DNA of 64,000 nt, taken from an uncultured Odoribacter sp. GTDB taxonomy: Bacteria > Bacteroidota > Bacteroidia > Bacteroidales > Marinifilaceae. Both the position numbers and the translations under genes were made by a program. Positions within the stretch are counted from its first letter, which is position 1; each line of letters starts with the position of its first letter. The notes under the pieces are model-generated. The model was not told the DNA's origin and made no database searches. It saw nothing but the letters and a program-made list of their open reading frames with translations. Location of the stretch: the NCBI GenBank assembly GCA_910578105.1, contig CAJTPD010000007.1, forward strand, positions 62,001-126,000, written 5' to 3'. Positions 16,484 to 24,733 of the stretch are shown here, one piece after another.

Positions 16484-17612
16484 AAAATTTTTTGATGAGA
16501 TCTATTACGATATCGACATCATCATCCATAAGAGAATAAAATATAGGTAATCTTAGCAAATGTTCAGTATAGAAATCTGACATCGGCAAATTCATCCCCC
16601 CCATATGATGGTTCTCTGCAAACTGCGATTTATGAAGGCTCAAATAGTGAAATACAGCATGAACCCCATTGTTTTTTAGAAAAGCAATAAGGTTTGTGCG
16701 ATCTTCTGAAGTTTTTGTCGTAATATAAAACATATGCGCGTTATTCGTTGCATATGAAGGTATAAATGGTAAAGAAAACGCACCGTTTTCCGATAATGGC
16801 TTTAATCCATTGTAATATCTATTCCAAATAGCAATTCTTCTGCCTTGTATTACTTCCATTTTTTCTAATTGGGAATAAAGGAGAGCTGCATTCAACTCAG
16901 ACAGAAGAAATGAAGAACCTGTATCTACCCATCCATACTTGTTCACTTCTCCTCGAAAAAATTCGGATCGATTTGTTCCTTTTTCCCAAAGAATTTCTGC
17001 CCTTTTAAAAAAATCAGGATTATTTATTACAAGCATCCCGCCTTCTCCCGCTGTTATATTTTTTGTATCATGAAAAGAAAAACATCCCAAATCTCCTAAG
17101 GCACCAAGAGATTTTCCTTTGTAATATGAATCTATGGCTTGAGCTGCGTCTTCGATGACGAACAGATGATGTTTTTTTGCTAATTCCAAAAGTGGCCCCA
17201 TATCCACTGCAACTCCACCATAATGAACAGGGACTATAGCTTTAGTTCTGGGAGTAATCAAAACTTCCAGCTTTGAAATATCAAGGTTTGGCGTATTTTC
17301 CTCACTATCCGCAAACACTATTCTTGCTCCTTGTCGTGTAAAGGCTAACGCAGAAGAAACAAACGTATAGGAAGGCACTATAATTTCATCTCCTTCTTTA
17401 GCATCAATCAGCAATGCTGCCATTTCAAGAGCATCCGTACCTGAGGTAGTCAAAAGAACTTTACTAAAGCCATATTTATTCTCGAAAAAAGAATGGCATT
17501 TTTTTGTGTAGTCTCCGTTTCCGGATAATTTTCCGGAATGAAGTACATCAATTAGATATTCCTCACTTTTATCAACTACACATGGCTTGTTAAACGAAAT
17601 TGAATTATCCAT
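16470..17612 (-). CDS. wecE: dTDP-4-amino-4,6-dideoxygalactose transaminase (WecE/RffA type)
   Basis: The 380-residue PLP enzyme belongs to the DegT/DnrJ/EryC1/StrS family and follows E. coli WecE closely in recognisable blocks: LHSGKLSGNGDYTKKCHSFF, KVLLTTSGTDALEMAALLID, DEIIVPSYTFVSSALAF, VPVHYGGVAVDM, FVIEDAAQAIDSYYKGKSLG and CFSFHDTKNITAGEGG with the PLP lysine at about residue 184, then KGTNRSEFFRGEVNKY. WecE converts dTDP-4-keto-6-deoxyglucose to dTDP-Fuc4N; the ketosugar would come from RmlB of this operon. One of the acyltransferases at 23.4-24.7 kb could modify the amino group. Substrate assignment rests on similarity by eye. Confidence 0.85.
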   Translation of the reverse strand: MDNSISFNKPCVVDKSEEYLIDVLHSGKLSGNGDYTKKCHSFFENKYGFSKVLLTTSGTDALEMAALLIDAKEGDEIIVPSYTFVSSALAFTRQGARIVFADSEENTPNLDISKLEVLITPRTKAIVPVHYGGVAVDMGPLLELAKKHHLFVIEDAAQAIDSYYKGKSLGALGDLGCFSFHDTKNITAGEGGMLVINNPDFFKRAEILWEKGTNRSEFFRGEVNKYGWVDTGSSFLLSELNAALLYSQLEKMEVIQGRRIAIWNRYYNGLKPLSENGAFSLPFIPSYATNNAHMFYITTKTSEDRTNLIAFLKNNGVHAVFHYLSLHKSQFAENHHMGGMNLPMSDFYTEHLLRLPIFYSLMDDDVDIVIDLIKKFYESK

Positions 17613-17635
17613 CTATCTATAAGTAATAATTATTT

Positions 17636-18853
17636 TTAATCGTGATTAAAATCACCATTTTCATAAACATTTTTATTAATCCATTGTTCTGAATAAGTAT
17701 GCATTAGGATTTGCGGAGCAGAAGCGTAACAAATTAGCGATAAATCACTTATACAGATTTGTCTTCTTGAAGACCATAAGTCGGTTATATTAAAAAGCAT
17801 TGTTAACAAAAATAGAATCAAAAGATATCTACATTGTTTTCTTGTTCCGTTAAACGTATTTAGAAAGTGTATTTTTATAAATAATAACAATACTGTTGCA
17901 AATCGATATGCAATAGTTGAAAAAGGTGATGATAACAGAGTTGCTAATAACACTCCATTCACGATACTTCCGCTTTTTACCGATTTTTTATTATATGTAA
18001 TTACGTAAATTATTACAGCAGCATATGTAATCGCAGAAGAAAGCAATACTGAAATACGATATCTGATTGAATGATCTTTTAAATAATCACCGGCATAATA
18101 CCCATCTAAATATGTAGAATAATGATTTACTATATCTGTCGGCATAAATGTAAACAAACTTATTAGTACATCACTGCTAATCGTAAATGTCAAAACACAT
18201 AATAAGATAACTATCCATTTCCTAAATTTAAAACGGCATAATTTCGTTAGGATTAAAATCGCCAAGAATATAAAAAATGAAAAATGATTAAATACGGATA
18301 ATATTACAAATATCCACCCCCATTTTTTCCCCTTATATATAATGTTATATGTACCAAAGGCATATAATATCATAGAGAAAAAGAAACGAAATAAATATAA
18401 AGACAACGAAACGGACATAAACATCCCTAAAAAATAGATAGAATTTCTTTTTATATAGTAACAATTTCTATTTATTTCGTCTGTGTAGATGAGTCCTAAT
18501 AGATAATATGCAATAAAATTGTATAAAAATCTTGAATAATCAAAAGGTATATTCAGACGACTAAAAAAATAAGATATATACGGCAAAAGACAGTCCTGTT
18601 TTATCAATAAGAAATTCTGAAATTGTTCCCAATTAAAATCCTTGATATAAATATAATCTCTCGTATATCGATAGAAATCACCAGTGGGTGGATAAAGCAT
18701 ACCAAGCAATCCCATAAAGCATGCAAAAAAGAAATATCCCCACTTTTTATTATCAAGCATCCCCTTTAATATCAAGGGTAACGACAAAAGAGGATAAACC
18801 ATAAATAGTAAGAACGTTATTCCGGCCTGCTTGCTTACTTTTATACTTAGCAC
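17636..18853 (-). CDS. EpsG-family membrane protein, probable repeat-unit polymerase (Wzy)
   Basis: The 405-residue protein is strongly hydrophobic with roughly ten or more membrane helices. Its front part has GMLYPPTGDFYRYTRDYIYI, the conserved region of EpsG-type proteins (an aromatic-rich loop with a D-x-x-R/Y pattern after the second helix), then helices such as SVSLSLYLFRFFFSMILYAF. EpsG/Wzy proteins polymerise the lipid-linked repeat units at the outer face of the inner membrane; with a Wzx flippase at the head of the operon this completes a Wzx/Wzy scheme. The start codon is GTG at 18853; no better ATG lies in front of the first helix. Very AT-rich. Confidence 0.75.
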   Translation of the reverse strand: MLSIKVSKQAGITFLLFMVYPLLSLPLILKGMLDNKKWGYFFFACFMGLLGMLYPPTGDFYRYTRDYIYIKDFNWEQFQNFLLIKQDCLLPYISYFFSRLNIPFDYSRFLYNFIAYYLLGLIYTDEINRNCYYIKRNSIYFLGMFMSVSLSLYLFRFFFSMILYAFGTYNIIYKGKKWGWIFVILSVFNHFSFFIFLAILILTKLCRFKFRKWIVILLCVLTFTISSDVLISLFTFMPTDIVNHYSTYLDGYYAGDYLKDHSIRYRISVLLSSAITYAAVIIYVITYNKKSVKSGSIVNGVLLATLLSSPFSTIAYRFATVLLLFIKIHFLNTFNGTRKQCRYLLILFLLTMLFNITDLWSSRRQICISDLSLICYASAPQILMHTYSEQWINKNVYENGDFNHD

Positions 18854-18904
18854 AATTTAAATTATTAGGAATATAGTACCTCTACTTATATCTTTGGAAT
18901 AAGC

Positions 18905-19858
18905 TCAAGATAATAACGCCTTAACCCATTCCTGTATGGAAAGTTTTATCCGATTATTATATTTTTTGACCGGGCTGTTGATAAACGATATGATTGCTTT
19001 ATCGTCTGCATTACTGTCTAATACCTGAATTTCTTTTACCCAAGGATCTTTGATTATATTTCTATTAGACGTTAATAATTTTTTATTCATCCCATAGGCT
19101 TCTATTGTCCGCATAGACATCCCGGTTTGATTTTCTCTGCAAATATCGACAAATACTTTAGAACGCTGATATAAATTTATTAACTGTGGTCTATTTAGAG
19201 GCGTAAAATGAATATCATAGAGCCGTTTGATTTCAAGTTCATTATGTAACAACTGTTTTTTCAGATATAACATGGGAGGAACTACTATATATGTCCTGAC
19301 ATTTACTATATTTTTTAGTTCTTCTAATCGCCTTAAATATTCATATCTGGGCTTATTATACAAACCAACCAATAATAAATCTATGTCTTCAGAATATCCG
19401 GAATTAATAGGATTGATATCATTTGTATAAAATAAAGGCAAATAATTGTATCCGTAATCCTCTGCATCCTTAAAATCAAAAGTGAAAACCTTATGAAATT
19501 GAGAAGCTAAGCCTGTATAATCATTGTTATTAATCGAGTCCCATTGATACATGATGGTCTTGAGAGCAGGATTTTGTTTCTTTAAATATGCTAAATGTCT
19601 TTCAGTAAAATAATTACCTTTGATAACTATCAAATAATCCCATCTGCCTTTCAGTTTTTTCAGCCTTTCAAAAATGACATCAGTATATTTTTTCTCTTGA
19701 TTCGACGGCGATTTTAAAGAATAAAATGTATCCCCCCATTTCCCCATTCTGTAAGTTACAAAAGAAACGTCGAAACCTTGCCTCTCAAGGGCATCTTTAA
19801 TATACTTCCAATACCCATAAAAGAGAGGTGCAAATAAAATAATACGTTGCTTAAACAT
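18905..19858 (-). CDS. CgeB-like glycosyltransferase-fold protein
   Basis: The 317-residue protein begins MFKQRIILFAPLFYGYWKYI. The C-terminal part has LNRPQLINLYQRSKVFVDIC and NQTGMSMRTIEAYGMNKKLL, a pattern of CgeB/GT-B type transferases found in Bacteroidota polysaccharide loci, where the region after a membrane-free Rossmann half is followed by TIEA(F/Y)G. YLIVIKGNYFTERHLAYLK and YQWDSINNNDY occur in the middle. It is likely a sugar transferase for the repeat unit, but could be a modifying protein; the donor is unknown. It overlaps the pyruvyltransferase-like gene by eight bases. Confidence 0.65.
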   Translation of the reverse strand: MFKQRIILFAPLFYGYWKYIKDALERQGFDVSFVTYRMGKWGDTFYSLKSPSNQEKKYTDVIFERLKKLKGRWDYLIVIKGNYFTERHLAYLKKQNPALKTIMYQWDSINNNDYTGLASQFHKVFTFDFKDAEDYGYNYLPLFYTNDINPINSGYSEDIDLLLVGLYNKPRYEYLRRLEELKNIVNVRTYIVVPPMLYLKKQLLHNELEIKRLYDIHFTPLNRPQLINLYQRSKVFVDICRENQTGMSMRTIEAYGMNKKLLTSNRNIIKDPWVKEIQVLDSNADDKAIISFINSPVKKYNNRIKLSIQEWVKALLS

Positions 19859-21026
19859 TCTCTAAAGCTTTCTGGATGCTATCCCTTAGGAAACGTATAC
19901 TTTCATCCCTGAAATGATTTAATTCAGGTGTTATAAGCTCCCAGTTCATAGAGCTGAATTTAATCGAAGAAATTTTGCAACCTTGTCTGACAATTCGGTC
20001 AGAGGCACCAATTTTATTGCAAAAACTAAGGATTCTATCATCATCTTTTTTACTGTCAATAACAGTATAATAATCTTTTTCAAGCAGAGCGGAAAGAGCC
20101 ACTCCATGAAAAGAACTGGTAATCACAATTTCTGCATGATTAATAAGATATAAGAATTCTATCGGGCCGGCATTGAAAATCTGTTTACCTATTCGTTTGG
20201 TCCCCTGGATACTTCCACATTGAAGATATACAACATCTAAATTATATTTTTTACTTAACTTGGTGATTAATCTATCAATCGTTGGATGTGGATTAAAATT
20301 ATAATCAAGTATATAAGCTAATATATAGGGCTTCTGTATACTTATTTTAGAATTATTTGCCAATTCAAGACAACGTTGCTTTCCCAATAATAGGGCTGGA
20401 TCACACACTATTTGAGATGCTTTCCCCGTCAATTCATTTATTATAGTCTGACCATTCTGCTCCCGTACTCCCAAAGCAGTGAATTTATTTAAATAGCTTT
20501 TATATAGACTCTTAAACTCTTTGGGTATCCGGGAGACAACAAAACTTGAAGCGTATGAAATTCTGGGAATATTTAAAGCAAACTCGCCAAAAAATACTGA
20601 ATCACCACACATATGATTCGGATTCCACACCTGGTCACTCCCAACCACAACAACATCCAAAGAGGGAGACGTAGTCAATAATTCCGCCCTGGTATTATAA
20701 GGACGGCTAAGATTATAATATTTATGGTAGAATTCTATGAATTGAGTTTTTTGCTCGCTCCAATCAAGCCATAGTAATGTTGCCAACTTATATTTTAGTT
20801 TTCTGAAAAAATTACCATCAAATAATTTTTTTATGATATTCTTTTTAGGCGTGTTTCGATGATGAAATTCGTTAGGAAAATCATAATCTATTATACACAC
20901 TTCGAATCCTAATTCCTTAATAGCATATTGTAATCCATAAGCCTGAAGTGCCGATCCGAAATTCAGCACTTTATGCATGGTGATGATGCCAATAGGTTTA
21001 TTTTTAATTTTCTCTTTGACCGTCAT
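19851..21026 (-). CDS. Polysaccharide pyruvyl transferase family protein
   Basis: The 391 residues start with IGIITMHKVLNFGSALQAYG, the N-terminal block of the PS_pyruv_trans family (WcaK/CsaB-like), with VVVVGSDQVWNPNHMCGDSV and the C-terminal VITSSFHGVALSALLEKDYY, where SFHG is the family hallmark. Members add ketal-linked pyruvate to a sugar using phosphoenolpyruvate, giving negative charge to the polymer. The gene overlaps the FrhB-domain gene by four bases (ATGA); these two families occur side by side in many surface-polysaccharide loci, so they may act together. Confidence 0.87.
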   Translation of the reverse strand: MTVKEKIKNKPIGIITMHKVLNFGSALQAYGLQYAIKELGFEVCIIDYDFPNEFHHRNTPKKNIIKKLFDGNFFRKLKYKLATLLWLDWSEQKTQFIEFYHKYYNLSRPYNTRAELLTTSPSLDVVVVGSDQVWNPNHMCGDSVFFGEFALNIPRISYASSFVVSRIPKEFKSLYKSYLNKFTALGVREQNGQTIINELTGKASQIVCDPALLLGKQRCLELANNSKISIQKPYILAYILDYNFNPHPTIDRLITKLSKKYNLDVVYLQCGSIQGTKRIGKQIFNAGPIEFLYLINHAEIVITSSFHGVALSALLEKDYYTVIDSKKDDDRILSFCNKIGASDRIVRQGCKISSIKFSSMNWELITPELNHFRDESIRFLRDSIQKALENV

Positions 21027-22240
21027 TTCCGGACTTTTACAACTTTTAAAATCTTATAAAAGACTCTTATCGGAAAATCATTTACTGTTTTCAGGGCAAA
21101 CAGTAATTTAAGTTTAAATACAGGCAACAACTTCTCATCGCTCAGCCATTTCATAACTAAAGGATAAAAAATAGAATTCTCTGAATTAGACTTCATTTGT
21201 CCTTCAGCTATTGTTTCAAATGAATCCTCAATTAAGACACACCTACTCCGAAGTTTATCGGCAATTTTATCTCCTTTTTCAGTGAACGTGACGAGCGCAC
21301 TAACTCCGTCCTGATTGCTTTGATAAGTAGATCCCCATAGATCTCCTACACGTATATCCGCAGAACTTTTGTCATACTTATATTTGCATGATTTACAACA
21401 TGCCTGCGACATACAGTAATCTCCAAGATAAAGGTTATAAAATAAATCTCCTTTAGATAATCTGGAGTTAATAAAGTAATCTTTTTCTTTAATCAACGTA
21501 CTGAAATTATCCCATGAATCTCTTAAATCACAAAAGGTATTTTTATTATCAATCCCGATTGCCCAAGAATCATGCCATCCTGTTTTCTTATTTCTCCAGG
21601 TAACATCTGTAATCGGATTGACTCTTTTTTTGACTAAATCTAAATATTTACTCCATGCAAAATACGATGGAACTCCATGACAAAAAAAATCTATTAAAAT
21701 ATAATCTTGTTCTATTTTTAGCCTTTGCAGATTCTTTCTCAGGGAATCTATCTGACAAGGTGTCCCCACTATAACATATTGTTGGCCTCTTTTGAAAGAC
21801 GAGAATGCACTTACCGTATGACTTTGGATATACTTGCTACCAATAGATGGAATGAGCTCTAATTTGTTCTCTGCAATATAATGTTCTGCATACTCTTTTT
21901 CTACATTGTATTTAACTGCACAAACTTTATAGCCTTCTTCAATCAACATTGAACAAATTTCGAATGTCGCTCCCCCTGAAGAACATTTTCTTTGAATTTT
22001 TCTATCTTTACTGTAAGCTGCGAAAGAACGTATAGGTGTTGTGATTATACTTCGCTGGTTACAATTAAATGCACAATTACTTAAGCAAATACCACAATCA
22101 ATACATTTATTTTGATCCGTTATACAAGGTTCTAATAATCCTTTGGAATTTAGCTCCATTTTAATTATATGTACAGGACAAATAGCTGCACATACGCCAC
22201 ATCCATAACAATCATGTATTTTGCCTACGTTAGTATGCAT
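21023..22240 (-). CDS. Coenzyme F420 hydrogenase/dehydrogenase beta-subunit (FrhB) family protein
   Basis: The 405-residue protein begins with two [4Fe-4S] ferredoxin motifs, CYGCGVCAAICP and CIDCGICLSNC, followed by the FrhB N- and C-terminal domains (KCSSGGATFEICSMLIEEGY, VIVGTPCQIDSLRKNLQ, IDFFCHGVPSYFAWSKYLDL, WGSTYQSNQDGVSALV). A further four-cysteine patch CCKSCKYKYDKSSADIRVGD suggests an additional metal site. The family is named for F420 reduction, yet Bacteroidota lack the F420 system as far as is known, so in polysaccharide loci it is probably a flavin/iron-sulfur redox enzyme acting on a sugar or on pyruvyl transfer. It is coupled to the pyruvyltransferase gene. Confidence 0.87.
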   Translation of the reverse strand: MHTNVGKIHDCYGCGVCAAICPVHIIKMELNSKGLLEPCITDQNKCIDCGICLSNCAFNCNQRSIITTPIRSFAAYSKDRKIQRKCSSGGATFEICSMLIEEGYKVCAVKYNVEKEYAEHYIAENKLELIPSIGSKYIQSHTVSAFSSFKRGQQYVIVGTPCQIDSLRKNLQRLKIEQDYILIDFFCHGVPSYFAWSKYLDLVKKRVNPITDVTWRNKKTGWHDSWAIGIDNKNTFCDLRDSWDNFSTLIKEKDYFINSRLSKGDLFYNLYLGDYCMSQACCKSCKYKYDKSSADIRVGDLWGSTYQSNQDGVSALVTFTEKGDKIADKLRSRCVLIEDSFETIAEGQMKSNSENSIFYPLVMKWLSDEKLLPVFKLKLLFALKTVNDFPIRVFYKILKVVKVRK

Positions 22241-22255
22241 TCTATACCGCTAATG

Positions 22256-23395
22256 CTATTTATACAACCCTTTTGCTTTCATTTCCTCGATAGACTCTTC
22301 GTATCTGTCCTCTTGAACGGACTGTCCGTCAACCCATGCAGTAAAGCGCGATATGCCTGTTGCAAAATCTATTCGTGGTTCAAATCCAAGAATTTTACGG
22401 GCAAGAGAGATATCTGCATAGTTATGCCGAATATCACCAATACGATAGTTACCCGACACACGAAGCGGCACTGCTATACCATAACTCCTCATCAAAGTTC
22501 TGGCCACAGTAAGTACATCTGTGGCAACCCCTGTTCCGATATTGAAAGCATGACCATTTGCCTCTTCCTTTTCTATGCCTAAAATAGTCGCTTCTACCAC
22601 ATCATCAATATAAACAAAATCACGGGTTTCCTTTCCATCTTCAAAAATGTTGATTTCATTGCCATTTTTAATACGGGTAGAAAAGATAGATAAAATACCG
22701 GTATACGGATTTGAAAGTGATTGCCCCGGCCCATACACATTTTGATATCTGTAAGAAACAGATGCGATTCCTATTGAGGGACAGATCAGATGCACTAATT
22801 GGCCTTGTACCTGTTTTGTAATCCCGTATACTGAAGTCGGGTGTATCAAAGAATTTTCCGTGGTTCCAACCAACCTCAAAGGCTGACGACAGCCGGGGTA
22901 TTTCACGTCGAAATCTCCTTCAGACATATCTTTTTCTTCCCTCAAGGCAGGATAGACATAGTCTTGTAATTCCTCACTATAATACCTGCCTTCCCCATAT
23001 ATAGCTCTGGATTCTGCTACAACTACTTTTTTTACACGATGTTTTGTATTGGCAAGAATATCTAACAACAAAGCTGTTCCCCCAATATTTACCTCCACAT
23101 ATTTTTGAATCTCATACATGGATTGTCCTGTTCCTGTTTCTGCTGCCAGATGGACAACACATTCCTGTCCTTCCAATGCCCTTAACCAATCTTCACGTGA
23201 AGTAACAGAGCCTTTAATAAAATTTACCTTACCGATGATGTTTCGATAAAGAGGAGATGTCTGTTCTGCATCTATTCCATGTATCTGTGGAGAAAGGTTG
23301 TCTAAAACTGTAACTTGATACCCTTTACCTAAAAGAGCTAAAGCTAAATTAGAACCAATAAAACCGGCACCTCCGGTAATCAAAATACGTTTCAT
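22256..23395 (-). CDS. NAD-dependent nucleotide-sugar epimerase, probably dTDP-L-rhamnose 4-epimerase
   Basis: The 379-residue extended SDR enzyme has ILITGGAGFIGSNLALALLG at the start, HLAAETGTGQSMYEI, SRAIYGEGRYY and the catalytic Tyr/Lys in HPTSVYGITKQVQGQL, then RYQNVYGPGQSLSNPYTGIL and RDFVYIDDVVEATI. The insert with YGEGRYYSEELQDYVYPA and the later KYPGCRQPLRLVGTTEN resembles dTDP-L-rhamnose 4-epimerases (WbiB/Tle), which make dTDP-6-deoxy-L-talose. This would fit the complete RmlABCD set downstream. UDP-glucose or UDP-GlcNAc 4-epimerase activity is the alternative. The start overlaps the acyltransferase stop by four bases. Confidence 0.7.
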   Translation of the reverse strand: MKRILITGGAGFIGSNLALALLGKGYQVTVLDNLSPQIHGIDAEQTSPLYRNIIGKVNFIKGSVTSREDWLRALEGQECVVHLAAETGTGQSMYEIQKYVEVNIGGTALLLDILANTKHRVKKVVVAESRAIYGEGRYYSEELQDYVYPALREEKDMSEGDFDVKYPGCRQPLRLVGTTENSLIHPTSVYGITKQVQGQLVHLICPSIGIASVSYRYQNVYGPGQSLSNPYTGILSIFSTRIKNGNEINIFEDGKETRDFVYIDDVVEATILGIEKEEANGHAFNIGTGVATDVLTVARTLMRSYGIAVPLRVSGNYRIGDIRHNYADISLARKILGFEPRIDFATGISRFTAWVDGQSVQEDRYEESIEEMKAKGLYK

Positions 23396-24012
23396 ATCTT
23401 ACCTGATTTCATTTCTTTAAAAGACCCATCGGGATTAGTTTTAAGCCATTTCCCTATCTCCGGATTATATCGTTTAATAATTTTCGCAGGAATGCCAACA
23501 GCAACACAATAATCCGGAATGTCTTTGGTAACTACAGCGTTTGACCCTATGATACAGTGTTTGCCAATAGACGCCCCAATAACCGAAACGCCAACCCCAA
23601 GCCAAGACCCTTCCCCTATCCTGACTTCTTTTTTCTGAACTATTGGTTGATATAATACAGGAATTTCAATATTTTCATATCCATGTATATTATCTGAAAT
23701 ATATACACGATCAGCCGTCAGTACATTATTCTCTATAACTATTGAATGAGTAGAATATATCTCATTGAAATGACCTATAACACATCCGTTACCTATTTTT
23801 AATAAAGCTTTTTCACCACCAGCAAACGATTTTGATGCCAACCAGGACCTATACTGTACATAAACATTATCACCAATATGGATATTCGTCCCAGAGATAT
23901 ATAATGGTTTATATATGAATGAATTATGACCAAACGATTCCAATCGAAATTTCCAAACTATTGATGATAACCGTTTATATATACTTTTATATATCGAAAA
24001 AAAAGAACGCAT
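23392..24012 (-). CDS. Left-handed beta-helix acyltransferase
   Basis: The protein has 206 residues from the ATG at 24012, which starts just after the previous gene's stop; the frame is open 14 codons further up. Hexapeptide repeats are visible: NIHIGDNVYVQYRSWLA, IGNGCVIGHFNEI, IVIENNVLTADRVYISD, VRIGEGSWLGVGVSVIG, IGKHCIIGSNAVVTKDIPDY and VAVGIPAKIIKRYNPE. The last two are the C-terminal cofactor-side coils of WbbJ/NodL-type acetyltransferases that use acetyl-CoA. It probably O- or N-acetylates a sugar of the repeat unit. Which sugar cannot be told; the amino group of a 4-amino-4,6-dideoxyhexose is one possibility. Confidence 0.85.
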   Translation of the reverse strand: MRSFFSIYKSIYKRLSSIVWKFRLESFGHNSFIYKPLYISGTNIHIGDNVYVQYRSWLASKSFAGGEKALLKIGNGCVIGHFNEIYSTHSIVIENNVLTADRVYISDNIHGYENIEIPVLYQPIVQKKEVRIGEGSWLGVGVSVIGASIGKHCIIGSNAVVTKDIPDYCVAVGIPAKIIKRYNPEIGKWLKTNPDGSFKEMKSGKI

Positions 24013-24019
24013 TGTATTT

Positions 24020-24733
24020 TTAGAAAATATCAGGTTTAAAAAATCGGGGTGCATTCTGTCTTATCCACTCAATAGGCCGATTCCACCATTCAGAAGCAAG
24101 AAGTTTTTTTATTGTTTCCTCATCATGTCTGAATTTAATTATTTTAGCCGGCACTCCGCCGACAACAGCATAGGGCGGAACATCTTTCGTAACCACGGCA
24201 CCGGCGGCAACTATTGCACCAGTACCAATAGTTATTCCATCCATAATTAAAACATGACTTCCTACCCACACATCATCACCAATAATCACTAAATACTTCT
24301 TGGCGGAATCTGCAAATTTGAAAGGGGTGTAAAGATTATCAGAATATTCATCTTTCTCTACCTCTGTTTCAGAAGATAACAAATTAAAACCTAATTGAAT
24401 TGTCGTATCATAATAAAACGCTGGGTAAGTTGATACAAACATGGTCGGATGACCTCCAAATCCCGTCTTAACATGATCAGCAATACTGCAATATTTCCCT
24501 ATCTTTGTTTTTACAATCGTTGAATTATTGGTTATGTAAGTACCAAAACCTATCACGCTACTATCAATTTGAGAATGACCTGCTATCATATTATGTCCCT
24601 CAAAACAAGTGTTACGTATGTTAATCCCATAACCTTTCAACTTAACTTTTCCAAAATTTTCCAATTTGTCTCTTACTGATGAAAGGGGGAAAAACAAAAA
24701 TCTAAATTCTAAAAACTTACGTAGAACACTCAT
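24020..24733 (-). CDS. CatB-related acetyltransferase (xenobiotic acetyltransferase family)
   Basis: The 237-residue left-handed beta-helix protein shows hexapeptide coils (HNMIAGHSQIDSSVIGFGTY, IVKTKIGKYCSIADHVKTGF), GGHPTMFVSTYPAFYY with the catalytic histidine region of CatB-like enzymes, and the closing VIIGDDVWVGSHVLIMDGIT, IGTGAIVAAGAVVTKDVPPY, AVVGGVPAKIIKFR. It transfers acetyl from acetyl-CoA to a sugar hydroxyl or amino group in the cytoplasm. It overlaps the flippase gene by 17 bases and so is second in the operon. The presence of two such enzymes suggests two acetylation sites in the repeat. Confidence 0.85.
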   Translation of the reverse strand: MSVLRKFLEFRFLFFPLSSVRDKLENFGKVKLKGYGINIRNTCFEGHNMIAGHSQIDSSVIGFGTYITNNSTIVKTKIGKYCSIADHVKTGFGGHPTMFVSTYPAFYYDTTIQLGFNLLSSETEVEKDEYSDNLYTPFKFADSAKKYLVIIGDDVWVGSHVLIMDGITIGTGAIVAAGAVVTKDVPPYAVVGGVPAKIIKFRHDEETIKKLLASEWWNRPIEWIRQNAPRFFKPDIF

